Shown piece after piece: positions 1-10,549 of a DNA stretch of 64,000 bases. A program made the position numbers and the translations under genes. The notes beneath the pieces were generated by a model, which was given only the letters and a program-made list of their open reading frames with translations, made no database searches and was not told where the DNA came from. Source of the stretch: Malus domestica (taxonomy: Eukaryota > Streptophyta > Magnoliopsida > Rosales > Rosaceae); the NCBI RefSeq assembly GCF_042453785.1, contig NC_091670.1:682001-746000 (forward strand). Reading direction: 5' to 3'. Numbering within the stretch: the first letter of the stretch is position 1; each line of letters starts with the position of its first letter.

Positions 1-91
1 GTGCAGTTTCAGCTCATGCGGGCGAGGACTTTGAATCATTGGAGCTTTTGATGCCTTGTGCAGTTTTAGCTCATGCGGACGAGGACTTTGA

Positions 92-264
92 GCCATTAGA
101 GCGTCTTGGAGTCCTCGGGGTCTGTCTTCTGCTACTGTTGGTGCTGCGACGGGAGAGGTGAGGAAGCCGTCCTATGGTTTTGCTCCATTTTTGCCGAGAA
201 AAGAGAGGGAACCAGAGTCCCTGGAAGTTTTGATGAGGAAGGAGTTTGATCCCCCTAGGCCCTA
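92..264 (+). other. possible 3' end of an unrecognised coding region
   Basis: An open frame runs from about 92 to a TAA at 262-264 and ends with a charged, proline-rich tail (FAPFLPRKEREPESLEVL). In another frame the first 110 bases hold two copies of a short repeat encoding a GEDFESLE / DEDFEPLE pattern, so a frame change or a splice near 100-158 would be needed to join both. I do not recognise the protein. It could equally be the edge of a gene lying mostly to the left of the window or chance coding. Low confidence. Confidence 0.22.
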
Positions 265-1795
265 ACTTTTGCTGGAAATCGGTGGAAGCCCCCCCATTTT
301 CTTTGCTTTGGGGAGTGGGAAAGCAAAGTTCCTCCATTCTTTTCTCCAAAAACTGAAACACAATGACAAAGGAACCATTAAAAAAACAATAAACTCACCT
401 TGTTTTTTTTATACCCTTGCCGTGTATCCCATTTGCTTGCTTTTCTCTTCTATTTTTTGTCTTGTCTCCCCTGTTGTGTGCTCTTCTCTCTTGTCCTCTT
501 TCTCTCAATTTCTCCCTTTTGTTTTGCTTTTGCAGTCAGTCTCCCCTTTTATAGACTTAGGGTGACAGGAAAAAGGGGGGGGGGGTGAGAAAGTGGGTAG
601 TTTTTCATCAACTCACTTTTGCACGTTGAAGGAAATGGGCAACTCCACACGTTCCAGCAACATCTTTAATTTTTCTGATTTAATTCATTTTTTTATTTGT
701 TTTAAAAAAATGAATGGTGTAGATTTTCTTGGTTAATCTTCACCGTGGATTTTAATTGCTACCATCATCTCCATTTTCCTTGAATTGGGGAACCATTTTT
801 TTACCCCAGCAACTTTCATTCAAAATATCATCTATGATTAATCTTGCTAAACTAATTAACCTTACTTCTTTATTGTTAACCTAAAACTGTAACCAAAGAA
901 ATAATTTGAAGGACCCTGAACTCCCTTTAATTGGACATATGATATTATGAGTAAAAGTCCTTGTTTACAAGGCAAGAAAAAAGAACTTTATACATACTTA
1001 ACCCATCTATAAACACTCCAATCGAACTAAGAAGTCGAAATAACTTGTGGCATAAGTAATCAATCCATTTAATAACTAAAAAGAACAATTTGTTATACAA
1101 AGATAACAGTGGCATGCTCAGACCCGTATTAGTTTTTATTGTGAGCCTTAAAGCCTAACAAAGGTCCCACAAAAGGCACCATTCAAACTAATAACAAACT
1201 CTTATTGTAGTACACCAAGCAGCAAACCTTGCCCGAAAGGCAAAACCCAGGGGAGTTGTGCGAGGTTTCATTGGCTGCAAATATTTCTTGAATGTGTCAT
1301 ACTGCTCCCTTTGGGTAATTATGACTAGATTGGTACTACAACTTTTTAACAAGGCTTGCATTTACTTTACATGAGGGAAGTATTTGCATTCACGGAATGC
1401 TTTCTTTTCTTTACGGATTCAATATTTCTCCACAAAAGCAAAACTTGTCCACTTAATCTTGTAAGTTTCTTTGTTTTCCACCTGAATTGTTACTTGTGAA
1501 AGGAGCTTCTTATTGAGCAGAGTTTTGGCCTAAAATCCTCAAACATACCAAATCCAAATCCACCCATATCCAAATAGGGACTTGCATAACATACTATTTA
1601 TTTTATATAAATATAAATTAGCCTTCATGCACGTGCTCACGCATGTGCAGAGGACATTTTCTAAATCAAGGCATGCTAAGCGCAACTTAAATGTATTTAT
1701 ATGCGTGAATTGCTTCAATAATTTTTTTTATGACAAAAAGAAAGTCAAATATTTGAAGTAAATGAATAATATTAGACCATGCTAGAAGAAACCCC
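265..1795. other. AT-rich intergenic DNA, nothing recognised
   Basis: The stretch 390-560 is pyrimidine-rich with several short open frames that look like composition effects. The rest is AT-rich with no codon structure, RNA gene or clear repeat boundary that I can see. Confidence 0.5.
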
Positions 1796-2880
1796 TCATA
1801 AACCAATCAAAGCAGATGAATCCACCACTTAGTGTAGACAACATCGTTTGTTAAAAAAAATGAACATTTGACAACTAATTGAATCATATTATTATGCAAG
1901 TGCGAAATGCTTTTTTTATCACCAGCAGTAAGCGTCTCTTAAGATGTTTTGAACGTGTTTACAAATAGAGAAAATAATATTTAATAAACAATTGATTGAA
2001 TCACATTATTACTAACCCATTGTGAGGTTAAACCCACCCCTCTTCCCTTTAGTGTGGATAATATCATTTGTTCGAAAAGAAAAAAAAACAATCATTTGAT
2101 AACTAATTGAATCACATTATTATGCGCGTGCGAAATACCTTTTTTATAATGGGCACAATGCTTCTCTTAAGATGTTTTGAACATGTTTAAAAATGGAGAA
2201 AATAATATTTAATAAACAATTAGTTGAATCACATTATTGCTAGCCCATTATAAGGCTAAGCCAATCCCCTCTCCCTTAGTGTAGATAATAGCGTTTGTTC
2301 AAAAAAAAAGAAAACAGTCATTTGACAACTAATTGAATCACATTATTATGCGTGTGCGAAGATCTTTTTTATAACCGGCACTGCATGCCTCTTAAGATGT
2401 TTTGAACGTGTTTAAAAAAGAGAAAATAATATTTAATAAACAACTGATTGAATCGCATTATTGCTAGTCTATTGTGAGGTACTAAAAAAAAACTGTACAA
2501 AAAGAATTATTATTAAAAAATACTATTTATATGATGAAAATACCCCTACAACTAATTGAATCACATTATTGTTAACCCATTGTGAGACTAAGCCCACCCT
2601 CTCCCCCTTAGTGTAGATAATATCGTTTGTTAAAAAAAAAACAATTATTTGACAACTAATTGAATCACATTATTATGCGCGTGCGAAATACCTTTTTTTA
2701 TAACTGACACTACATGCCTCTTAAGATATTTTGAATGTGTTAAAAGAGAGAAAATAATATTTAATAAACAATTGATTAAATCACATTATTGCTAGCATAT
2801 TGTGAGGTACTAAAAAAAACTGTACAAAAAGAATTAATTATTAAAAAATACTATTTATATAACGAAAATACCCCTGCATT
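1796..2880. repeat. degenerate tandem repeat array, about 4 units of 220-330 bp
   Basis: A block containing ATTGAATCACATTATTATGC, then GTGCGAAAT, then CTTAAGATGTTTTGAACGTG, then an AATAATATTTAATAAACAA stretch and a CCCATTGTGAGG / TTAGTGTAGATAAT block recurs with anchors near 1889, 2120, 2341 and 2668. Units 3 and 4 gain an extra segment (2478-2545 and 2800-2878) containing ACTGTACAAAAAGAATTA. The copies are imperfect. No coding frame is visible. It may be a local minisatellite or a stack of decayed AT-rich elements. Confidence 0.7.
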
Positions 2881-3214
2881 ATTTTGGGCTGTTTTTGAAT
2901 TTTTTTGTTTGCGAGACATTTTTGTCCAAAATTTTTTTATGAAGCCCGTGATCCCATAAAGGGCTGTTGGCTTTATATATAGAGATGAAAGTGACACTGA
3001 AAGAGAGGGAGTTCAATTGTGGGACCTCAGATGGATGGAGGGTAAAACACTCTTTAAGAATTGAGTTAGAAGCCCCTTTTCTAAAAGACGGTTGCAATTG
3101 ACGGCTTAATGTACGCAACAAGAAATTCAAATTCGATGTGGTTTGGCATTAACTGCGAGTACAGTTTTGGACATTGGAGTCCCAAGTGAAAGACGTGCAG
3201 CAACCACACACAAG

Positions 3215-3346
3215 AAAAGGTATCTTTACAGCTAGCATTGTTTGCAGCACATGCTCCGCTTGCTCACCCATTTGCTTTGGGCTTTTGTTGTATGTGTTTG
3301 TTTTTGGTTAGTAATAAAAGTTTCACTTTGACCAAAAAAAAAAAAA
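3215..3346 (+). mobile_element. probable LINE-type 3' tail
   Basis: A GT-rich stretch with a TTGGTTAGTAATAAAAG polyadenylation-like motif is followed by a run of about 14 A at 3333-3346. This resembles the 3' ends of plant L1-type LINEs, of which two clearer copies lie at 38690-39167 and 59044-59514. No coding part is left, so the call rests on the tail only. Confidence 0.33.
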
Positions 3347-3531
3347 AAGGAAAGAAATTTGTTGGTCAATAAAAGTGGCCTATGCGATATTTATTAATAA
3401 ATACAAGAATCAAATATATAGCAAACGAGACAAGGAAATGCATTTTTATCACTGTACAAAGATTGAAATTGCTGTTGAATTCAATCCAGAGGAGAGGAGA
3501 GAGGAGCAAACCAAGAACAAAAAGGCAGCAG

Positions 3532-6297
3532 ATGGCTTCACCTCCATTAGAGTTTTTGACGGGCAAGATAGTATCGATTATCGAAAATGAAGTGTCACTA
3601 ATAGGAGGAGTTCGTGACCAACTCGATGAAATCAAGCGTGAGCTGCTAACCATGAAGGCTTTCCTGGCAGATGCTGGAAAGAAGGGAGCTCTCAGTGAAG
3701 TAGAGAAAACATGGGTGGAAAATGTGAGGGACGTATCCATCGATATCGAAGACATCATTGACGAGTTCACCTATCAAATGAACAGGCACAGAAGTTGGGG
3801 TCCATACACAAGAGCCTTTCGTCAAATGATTTGCTTCCCCAAGCATCTTTGGGAGAGGCATAGGATCGCCACCAAATTGCACAATATCATCAGAAAAATC
3901 AGAGCTATTCGAGAAAGAAACCAATGTTATGGCGTTGATCGCATACAAGGCATCGGTGCTTCACATAATTACGATCCCAATCGAGTCAGAATCTATGGTG
4001 AGTCCTCTCTTTTCTTTAAAGATGATGAACTTGTGGGAATCAAAGATGCTAAGGACAAGTTAGTTGGATGGTTGTTGTCTGAACAGCCAGAAAGAAGTGT
4101 AATTTCGGTGGTTGGAATGGGAGGTTCGGGCAAGACCACCTTAGTGGCAAACACCTTCAACAGTCAAACTGTAAAGAAACACTTTGATTGTCATGCTTGG
4201 ATCACAGTCTCGCAAACTTACAACATCGAAGATCTGCTAAAGATAATGATCAAGGAACTTTTCAGAGCTGCAATGGAAGCTATTCCTCTTGACATAAACA
4301 ATATGAGCTACAGAGGTTTGGTGGAAATGCTTATAAAATATATGCAGCCGAAGAGGTACGTGATTGTCTTGGATGATGTATGGGATAGAGAACTCTGGAG
4401 CCACATAAACGTAGCACTTCCTGATGGAGCACATGGAAGTCGAGTTGTGCTTACAACTCGGAACGAAGACATTGCTTCATTTTCATTCGGGGTCAGAAGC
4501 CATGTGTACCATGTTCATCCTCTCATTGAAAAAGAGGCTTGGGATCTTTTTTCCACGAAAGCTTTCTCTAGCTGGCCAGACAGGTCCTGCCCCCAAGAGC
4601 TCGAACACATTGCTAGGGATCTTGTTGGAAAGTGCAAAGGTTTACCCCTTGGAATTGTGGCTTTGGGTGCTCTCATGTCAACCAAAAGATTAAAGTCTGA
4701 ATGGACAAGATTCAGCAGTAGCTTGAATTGGGAGCTAAGCAACAATCCAACACTTGAAGTAGTAAGGAGCATCCTACTGCTAAGCTTCAACGGTTTACCT
4801 TATCGACTCAAGCGTTGCTTCTTATATTTTTGCATTTTTCCAGAAGATTATGTGGTTAAATGTGAAAGGCTTAAAAGGCTGTGGATGGCAGAGGGGTTTG
4901 TCGAACAAGTTCGAGGGGCTACGCCTGAAGAGATTGCTGAAAGCTACATTGCAGAGCTCACTTGTCGATGCATGCTGCAAGTTGTTCAGAGGGAACCATC
5001 TGGAAGGGCAAAAGCATTCAAGGTGCATGACCTTTTGCGAGAACTTGCCCTTTCAATTTCAGAAGCTGAGAAATTTTGTGCAGTGTATCACAGTCAGGAA
5101 GCAAATGAAGGGTGTAAGGATTCACACCGGTTATCAGTGCGAGCAAGCAATGGAGAATTTCAACCACACAGAGATATGTCAAAGGTTCGTACCTTCTTTA
5201 TTTTTTCCCCCGCGATGAGCGATTCTTCTTCACTAGAAAAACTGCCGTCCGGTTTCAAACTGTTAAGAGTCTTGGATCTAAAATATCTTCCGCTTGCTCA
5301 ACTCCCAGACGATATAGTGAAGTGCTTTAACTTGAGGTATTTAAATCTGAAATCGACAAAAGTGAAAGAGCTTCCGAAAGACATAGGAAACCTCCATAAT
5401 TTGGAAACATTAAACATTAAGAACTCCATGATAAGGTCACTTCCAGTTGGAATGGTGAAGTTAAAAAACCTACGACATCTTGTGATGTACCATTATCCGG
5501 CATATGATGTCAAGTCTTTTAATTGGTTGGATAGCACACAAGCAAGGTTCGACATAAGTAAGCTAGAAAGCTTGCAAGTGTTGGATGGTATTGAGGCAGG
5601 AGGCGAGCTAATCAAACAACTTCGACACATGACCCAACTCACTAGACTTAGTGTATCAAATGTAAGAGGTGTTGATGAGAATGACTTGTGCAAATCAATT
5701 GAAAGCATGAGACTCCTTCAATTCTTAGGTGTCAAGACAAGTAATGAGGATGAAGTATTACGCTTGGATGCATTGGCAACACCTCCTCCTCTACTCAAGA
5801 CACTTATCCTAACTGGAAAGCTAGAAAAAGTTCCGCTTTGGTTTCATTCCCTTGACAGCGTTATGCACTTGAGTTTGCATTGGTCCAGATTAAAAGAGGA
5901 TTTCCTTCCTTACATCCAAACACTACCGAATCTGAACAAACTTGTGCTACACAATGCACATGTCGGGAATCAATTAATCTTTCAAACCGGATTCCAAAAG
6001 CTTACTGAATTAAGTGTAGGCAATTTCCCTGAATTGAATACCATCATCATAGAGAATGGGGTGATGCCATCATTACGGACACTGCGAATTGGTGAGTGCA
6101 TGGAGTTAAAACAACTGCCTGATGGAATCGAACACCTTACATGTCTCCAAGAATTGAATTTTATAGATGTTCCCAGTGAGCTCATAGAGCGAATACATGG
6201 AGAAGGAAGCTTGGATCGGTCTAAGGTCAAGCACATCTCCGACATCCGTTATTGCTGCAAAATAGAGTTGGGGTTCTGGGCTTGGAAAAGATTGTGA
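3532..6297 (+). CDS. CC-NBS-LRR disease resistance protein, RPM1-like
   Basis: Intracellular immune receptor of the coiled-coil NLR class, 921 residues in one exon, close to the length of Arabidopsis RPM1. Order seen: coiled-coil domain with EDIID (residues 73-77, the EDVID motif), P-loop GMGGSGKTT (195-203), kinase-2 YVIVLDDVW (276-284), GLPLG (370-374, usually GLPLA), RNBS-D-like CFLYFCIFPEDY, VHD (498-500) where MHD is usual, then leucine-rich repeats from about 560 to the end. An in-frame ATG 150 bases upstream (3382) would add 50 residues of unrelated sequence; I chose 3532 because the coiled-coil domain starts there in the family. The family binds ADP/ATP in the NB-ARC domain and triggers defence at the plasma membrane. 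No frameshift or stop interrupts it. The recognised pathogen cannot be told from sequence. Confidence 0.93.
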   Translation: MASPPLEFLTGKIVSIIENEVSLIGGVRDQLDEIKRELLTMKAFLADAGKKGALSEVEKTWVENVRDVSIDIEDIIDEFTYQMNRHRSWGPYTRAFRQMICFPKHLWERHRIATKLHNIIRKIRAIRERNQCYGVDRIQGIGASHNYDPNRVRIYGESSLFFKDDELVGIKDAKDKLVGWLLSEQPERSVISVVGMGGSGKTTLVANTFNSQTVKKHFDCHAWITVSQTYNIEDLLKIMIKELFRAAMEAIPLDINNMSYRGLVEMLIKYMQPKRYVIVLDDVWDRELWSHINVALPDGAHGSRVVLTTRNEDIASFSFGVRSHVYHVHPLIEKEAWDLFSTKAFSSWPDRSCPQELEHIARDLVGKCKGLPLGIVALGALMSTKRLKSEWTRFSSSLNWELSNNPTLEVVRSILLLSFNGLPYRLKRCFLYFCIFPEDYVVKCERLKRLWMAEGFVEQVRGATPEEIAESYIAELTCRCMLQVVQREPSGRAKAFKVHDLLRELALSISEAEKFCAVYHSQEANEGCKDSHRLSVRASNGEFQPHRDMSKVRTFFIFSPAMSDSSSLEKLPSGFKLLRVLDLKYLPLAQLPDDIVKCFNLRYLNLKSTKVKELPKDIGNLHNLETLNIKNSMIRSLPVGMVKLKNLRHLVMYHYPAYDVKSFNWLDSTQARFDISKLESLQVLDGIEAGGELIKQLRHMTQLTRLSVSNVRGVDENDLCKSIESMRLLQFLGVKTSNEDEVLRLDALATPPPLLKTLILTGKLEKVPLWFHSLDSVMHLSLHWSRLKEDFLPYIQTLPNLNKLVLHNAHVGNQLIFQTGFQKLTELSVGNFPELNTIIIENGVMPSLRTLRIGECMELKQLPDGIEHLTCLQELNFIDVPSELIERIHGEGSLDRSKVKHISDIRYCCKIELGFWAWKRL

Positions 6298-6818
6298 TTC
6301 TCCCCAAATCCCTTTGTTTTCCGATATCTGTCCAAAACTTGCTGTGTTATTACCCCGTTTATGGCTTAAATGTAATCTATTTTGGGAATCCTAGTTTTTC
6401 TTTTACTTTTTAGTTCTTCATTTTTGCCTGTAATAGCATATTTAAAATTTGCTCCTATGGCATTTCCCTTTTCATACTCTGATTGTGAATTCTGGAAGTC
6501 AGGATTGTTAACACAAATTGTAATTAATTAGGTGGTTATTTACTTAAAAGAATTACTTCCTAGGCAGGATTGCAGTTTCATTTATTTATAATCAATTGCA
6601 AATATGTTTTCTTTTTCTTCGTATGCAACCTTGGTCTCAGAAAATTCTTCAATTATAAGCATGTTACAGTTGGTGCCATTGAAGTGATACATTCTTGAAC
6701 ACAACAAATGTATTATGCATACAATGCTACTCAATAAAATATCCAAAGCATGAGACTCGTACCTGAAAAGATTACAACCACCACCGTGTGCAGAGTCATC
6801 ATAAGCAGAAGTTCCTGA
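6298..6818. other. convergent 3' flanks of the NLR and PPR genes
   Basis: AT-rich spacer between two genes that point at each other. Several AATAAA-like motifs are present (for example AATAAAATATCC near 6734), fitting 3' untranslated regions. No other gene or repeat seen. Confidence 0.5.
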
Positions 6819-8564
6819 TCACCAATAATCTCCACACGAACATATTCCATTCGCAAAATGGTGGAAACGCTTTGAATCTCGAATTATGATACTCCGCTTC
6901 TCAATCAACGATATGAGTTTTGCAGTGCTGTGACAGTCTCCACAGATTCTAAGGTTCTTGGTAATAATGATTGGCATGTCAGCATTCGTCACCAAAAGCC
7001 CAAATGCAATGGCTAATTTCTCACTGTGCTTGCTGATCATATCCTCTTTCACCGCCTCTTCAACATCATGTAGAACACATTCTGTTTCAGACACAAATCC
7101 AGCTTCTCGGATCTTTCCAATCACTTCTTCCAATTTGGTATATATCTTATCTGAGTCAGGGTGAGATTGATCACCCACGACAAAGCGATGGATTTTATTT
7201 CCGTGTTCGATAAAACTGCATCCAGGGTTTCTAACGAGACCTTTGTCCTTCATCAAAGCCCTCACCTTTGAAGCATCCCTCCACAAACCAGCTGCAGAGT
7301 ACATATTGGATAGCATGATATAGTTTCTGGAATCTGATGGGTCCAAAGAAAATAATCTCTCAGCAACTTCCTTCCCAAGTTGAGTGTTACCATAAACCCT
7401 ACAAGCACCAAAAAGAGCCCCCCATACGCCAGAGTTTGGCTCCATTGGCATACGTCTAATCAGCTTGTAAGCATCATTTAGAAGCCCAGAGCGTCCCAGA
7501 AGATCAACCATGCATGAATAGTGATCCAACCTAGGCTCAATTCCATAAACTTGAGGCATAATGTTGAAGTAATTCTTCCCCTCCTCGACAAGTCCCGAGT
7601 GGCTACAAGCACTTAGCAAATGTGTGAAGGTGACGTGATCAGGCTCCACACCTTCTTTAAGCATGTTTTCAAAGAGCTTCATTGCTTCTCTCCCATACCC
7701 ATGCACAGCATAGGCTGCAAGCATAGCAGTCCAAGCTACTTTGTCCGGAATATTTATTTCCCCGAAAATCTTAAGTGAGTAATTAAGTCTCCCCAACTTT
7801 GCATACAAATCCAGCAGTCCGGTTGCAATTGTGACATTTTCATTGAGACCACATTTCATTATCATACCATGGATGCACTCTGAGAGTTTCCGCAAACCTA
7901 AATTCTCACAAGCTTGAAGCAAGGACACCGCAGTGCCATCATCCGGATCAATTCCAGACCTTCTCATGAGATTAAAATAAGCCACTCCATCTGCTGCACT
8001 CCCATTTTCAGTGTGAATCGCAATCATTAAATTCCATGATACAACATTTGCTATCGGCATTGTCTCAACCAGTTGAAAAACTTCATCCAAAGAGCCTGAC
8101 TTTCCATAGAAATTAATCAAAGAATTGACAAGCTTAACTTCCCACAGCACACCCAACTTGAATGCAGAGCCGTGAATGTACATTCCTTCAACAACAGCTC
8201 CCCTACTAGCACAGGCGGAGATTATAGACATAAGTGTAACCTCATTGGGTTGTATTCCCATTTCAAACTTCATCCTAAAAAATGCATTCAAGCATTTATC
8301 CACATACCCTCTTCGCGAAAACCCAGAAATCAAAGAATTCCAGGAGACCAAGTCCTTATGGGGCAATTCATCGAACAGGTTCCGTGCATCATCTGCACGG
8401 CCCAAACTTGAATAACAAGAAACCAGCTGATCGCCAATGAACCCATCTCTATAATCCAACGATTTGACCACGCAGGCCTGAATTGCGCGGCAAAAGGAGA
8501 CGCAAGTGCAGGACCTCAGAGAAAAAATTAGGGTTGAAAGAAAAGTGTCTGGATTCATCAACAT
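6819..8564 (-). CDS. DYW-class pentatricopeptide repeat protein (organelle RNA editing type)
   Basis: 581 residues, intronless, as usual for this family. The body is a chain of PLS-type repeats with the expected signatures (DLVSWNSLISGFSRRG, VAWTAMLAAYAVHGYGREAM, VTFTHLLSACSHSGLVEEG, HYSCMVDLLGRSG), followed by E/E+ motifs and a complete DYW domain. The deaminase residues are present: H513-x-E515, C541-x-x-C544, and the terminal DYW at 579-581. Such proteins bind one or a few organelle transcripts and convert C to U in mitochondria or chloroplasts. The layout resembles Arabidopsis At5g40410, but that link is from memory and not certain. The start is the first in-frame ATG; the N terminus has few acidic residues, as a transit peptide would. 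The edited site cannot be predicted here. Confidence 0.93.
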   Translation of the reverse strand: MLMNPDTFLSTLIFSLRSCTCVSFCRAIQACVVKSLDYRDGFIGDQLVSCYSSLGRADDARNLFDELPHKDLVSWNSLISGFSRRGYVDKCLNAFFRMKFEMGIQPNEVTLMSIISACASRGAVVEGMYIHGSAFKLGVLWEVKLVNSLINFYGKSGSLDEVFQLVETMPIANVVSWNLMIAIHTENGSAADGVAYFNLMRRSGIDPDDGTAVSLLQACENLGLRKLSECIHGMIMKCGLNENVTIATGLLDLYAKLGRLNYSLKIFGEINIPDKVAWTAMLAAYAVHGYGREAMKLFENMLKEGVEPDHVTFTHLLSACSHSGLVEEGKNYFNIMPQVYGIEPRLDHYSCMVDLLGRSGLLNDAYKLIRRMPMEPNSGVWGALFGACRVYGNTQLGKEVAERLFSLDPSDSRNYIMLSNMYSAAGLWRDASKVRALMKDKGLVRNPGCSFIEHGNKIHRFVVGDQSHPDSDKIYTKLEEVIGKIREAGFVSETECVLHDVEEAVKEDMISKHSEKLAIAFGLLVTNADMPIIITKNLRICGDCHSTAKLISLIEKRSIIIRDSKRFHHFANGICSCGDYW

Positions 8565-9640
8565 ATCCCATCATTTTTCATTCATTCGTTTTGTGTATGC
8601 GTTGTTCCATCTGCCAAAACAAAAAGCGTGCTTCTCCTTTCATACATTAGCTTGCTCTGATTCTCACTACTTTTTGTTTGGCGCGTTTGGTATGACTCGG
8701 TTGTCTGAGAGAAATTGTCAGTAAAGAAACGGAAAAGGAAGGAAGAATAGACTGGCTGTTTGTCAATAATATAAATATGTCCTTAGATTTTTGCGCTTGT
8801 GGCTTGATACTAGACGTTACGAGACTTTGTCAGTAATTTACTAATTTCTGTCCATATAACGTTTGTAGTTTGGCACAACACGTTACCACAACATTATACT
8901 CATGTTACGTAAATTTGTTTGTTTAGTATTTTGATTTAAGGTAGACTGTATACTTAAATCGATGAGATGGACCTGATCGAATAAAAAAAAATTTAAAGGT
9001 CATATTGACTTGAACAACTTTGGTTCTCATTCAAATATTAAATTGCATCAGTGTATAATGGTAACTTATACTTATGTTTTGGTATGAATATATCACATAC
9101 GTTGATTCGTTAAACATTAGTCAAACCGTATTATTTGTATTTTTATTGGGTTGTTTTTAAAAGTATTTTCACCACTTCAAGATTTTTACAAGACTTGGGG
9201 CATTTATCTTTTGTTTCCTTGCAATTATTACTCCAATTCATCTTCATGTTCTTAAAATCGGGAATATATACATAAAAACGAGCTAATACATACAACATAT
9301 GATGCGTTTTAAGACAACTTCTACACGTAAATTGATAATTTGGTACATCCAATACTATTGCCAAAAATACTTAATTCTAATCAAATGTTGATAAAAAAAT
9401 AATAATCAAATGATCTCTTCAAAAATAAAAAATTTCAAACCATGGAAAATAGAAAAGCATAATTTACCCAAAAAAAGGTATTCACCAAAAAAGAAAAAGA
9501 AAAAAAGGCAAGCTGTCAAACATAACAAAGCTCGTTTGAACATAACAAGGCGCTCGTTTGAACATAACAAAGCTCGTCTGCAGATGGTGTTAGCAATTTC
9601 ACCTCCTCTCCTTTGTTGTTAAAGACAAAAGTAACACAAG
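8565..9640. other. divergent intergenic region, PPR gene and EDR2-like gene
   Basis: AT-rich promoter-side DNA between two genes that point apart. Around 9530-9580 a short motif (AACATAACAAAGCTCGTTTG) is repeated three times imperfectly. No gene recognised. Confidence 0.45.
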
Positions 9641-9654
9641 GAACCAGGCCTCCC

Positions 9655-9775
9655 TCCCTCCCCAAATAATCAGACTGCAAAACCCTAATTTCCGTTTCCC
9701 ATTTGTCAATCTGTATAATTAGGGTTTGCAAAGCTACCACGCTTGATTGCCGCAATTTCTACCCCAAAGCTCAAG
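9655..9775 (+). other. probable 5' untranslated exon of the EDR2-like gene with a telo-box
   Basis: The telo-box AAACCCTAA lies at 9680-9688, with an inverted partner in TTAGGGTTTGC near 9720 and AGGGTTTTT at 9778. A plausible 5' splice site, CAAG|GTTAGG, ends the exon at 9775; the matching acceptor would be TGATAG at 10519-10524 just before the coding exon. Telo-boxes near transcription starts are common in plant housekeeping genes. The exact transcription start is not visible, and another untranslated exon could exist near 10090-10140. Confidence 0.45.
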
Positions 9776-10549
9776 GTTAGGGTTTTTCTTCCTTATCTCT
9801 GAGCCTGTGATCACGCCTTTATGTTATTTGATTCCAAGTTGTAAATTACTTATCTTTTTGCTTCAATTTGGTTCAATATGATCGCAATTTTGGCTGATTG
9901 ATTTATATTTTTCATTGTTTTGGTTATGTTTAGCTGTGAATCTTATAAGTTCAGCTGGAAATTGGATTCATTTGTGTGGGATTTTTTAATTACTTTGTTT
10001 AAATGTTAAATAATTGGGGAAGAAATCCAAGAAAAAAAAACTATTGAGATATTAGACGATTGTTCTGGATTTTTCTTTCTGTTGTAAGGCAGAACAAGGC
10101 AAGGAACTTAGCATCCCAGGGAAGAGAGTGCACGGAATATATTTTCTTTGGAGAAAAATATGTTGAACGGTAACGGTGAACATGTTATATGCGGCAATAG
10201 CATCCGGCTGTCCGATTTCTGAAGTCCTTTTGTATTGGAAGGGTGTGAAGAATAGTTATGTGATTATTTCTAATTTTGGTTTCTATCAGAAAGAGGCTGT
10301 TGTTTCAGCATAGTTACAGAAGTACAAACTACCTCTTTATTCTGATTTTTAGGGGCATTTTCCTTGGTTATGGTATATAGTATAAAGTATTTGTAGAATT
10401 TACGATTGTCAGGTTTGTATGGCCATATTTATGGATTGTGTCTCTATGACACAAATCAAACGTAATTCAGGAAAACAGTTATACTCTTTTTGTATTTATC
10501 TTGTTTTCTCTTATTATGTGATAGGTTTGCTGCCGAAGGAAAATCTCTT

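Noticed and set aside
2879-3130. 83-codon minus-strand frame upstream of the NLR
   Set aside because: No family likeness, no upstream signals, in an AT-rich repeat-bearing flank.
3382-3531. 50-codon in-frame extension upstream of the NLR
   Set aside because: The residues have no resemblance to a coiled-coil NLR start, and the family N terminus begins at 3532.
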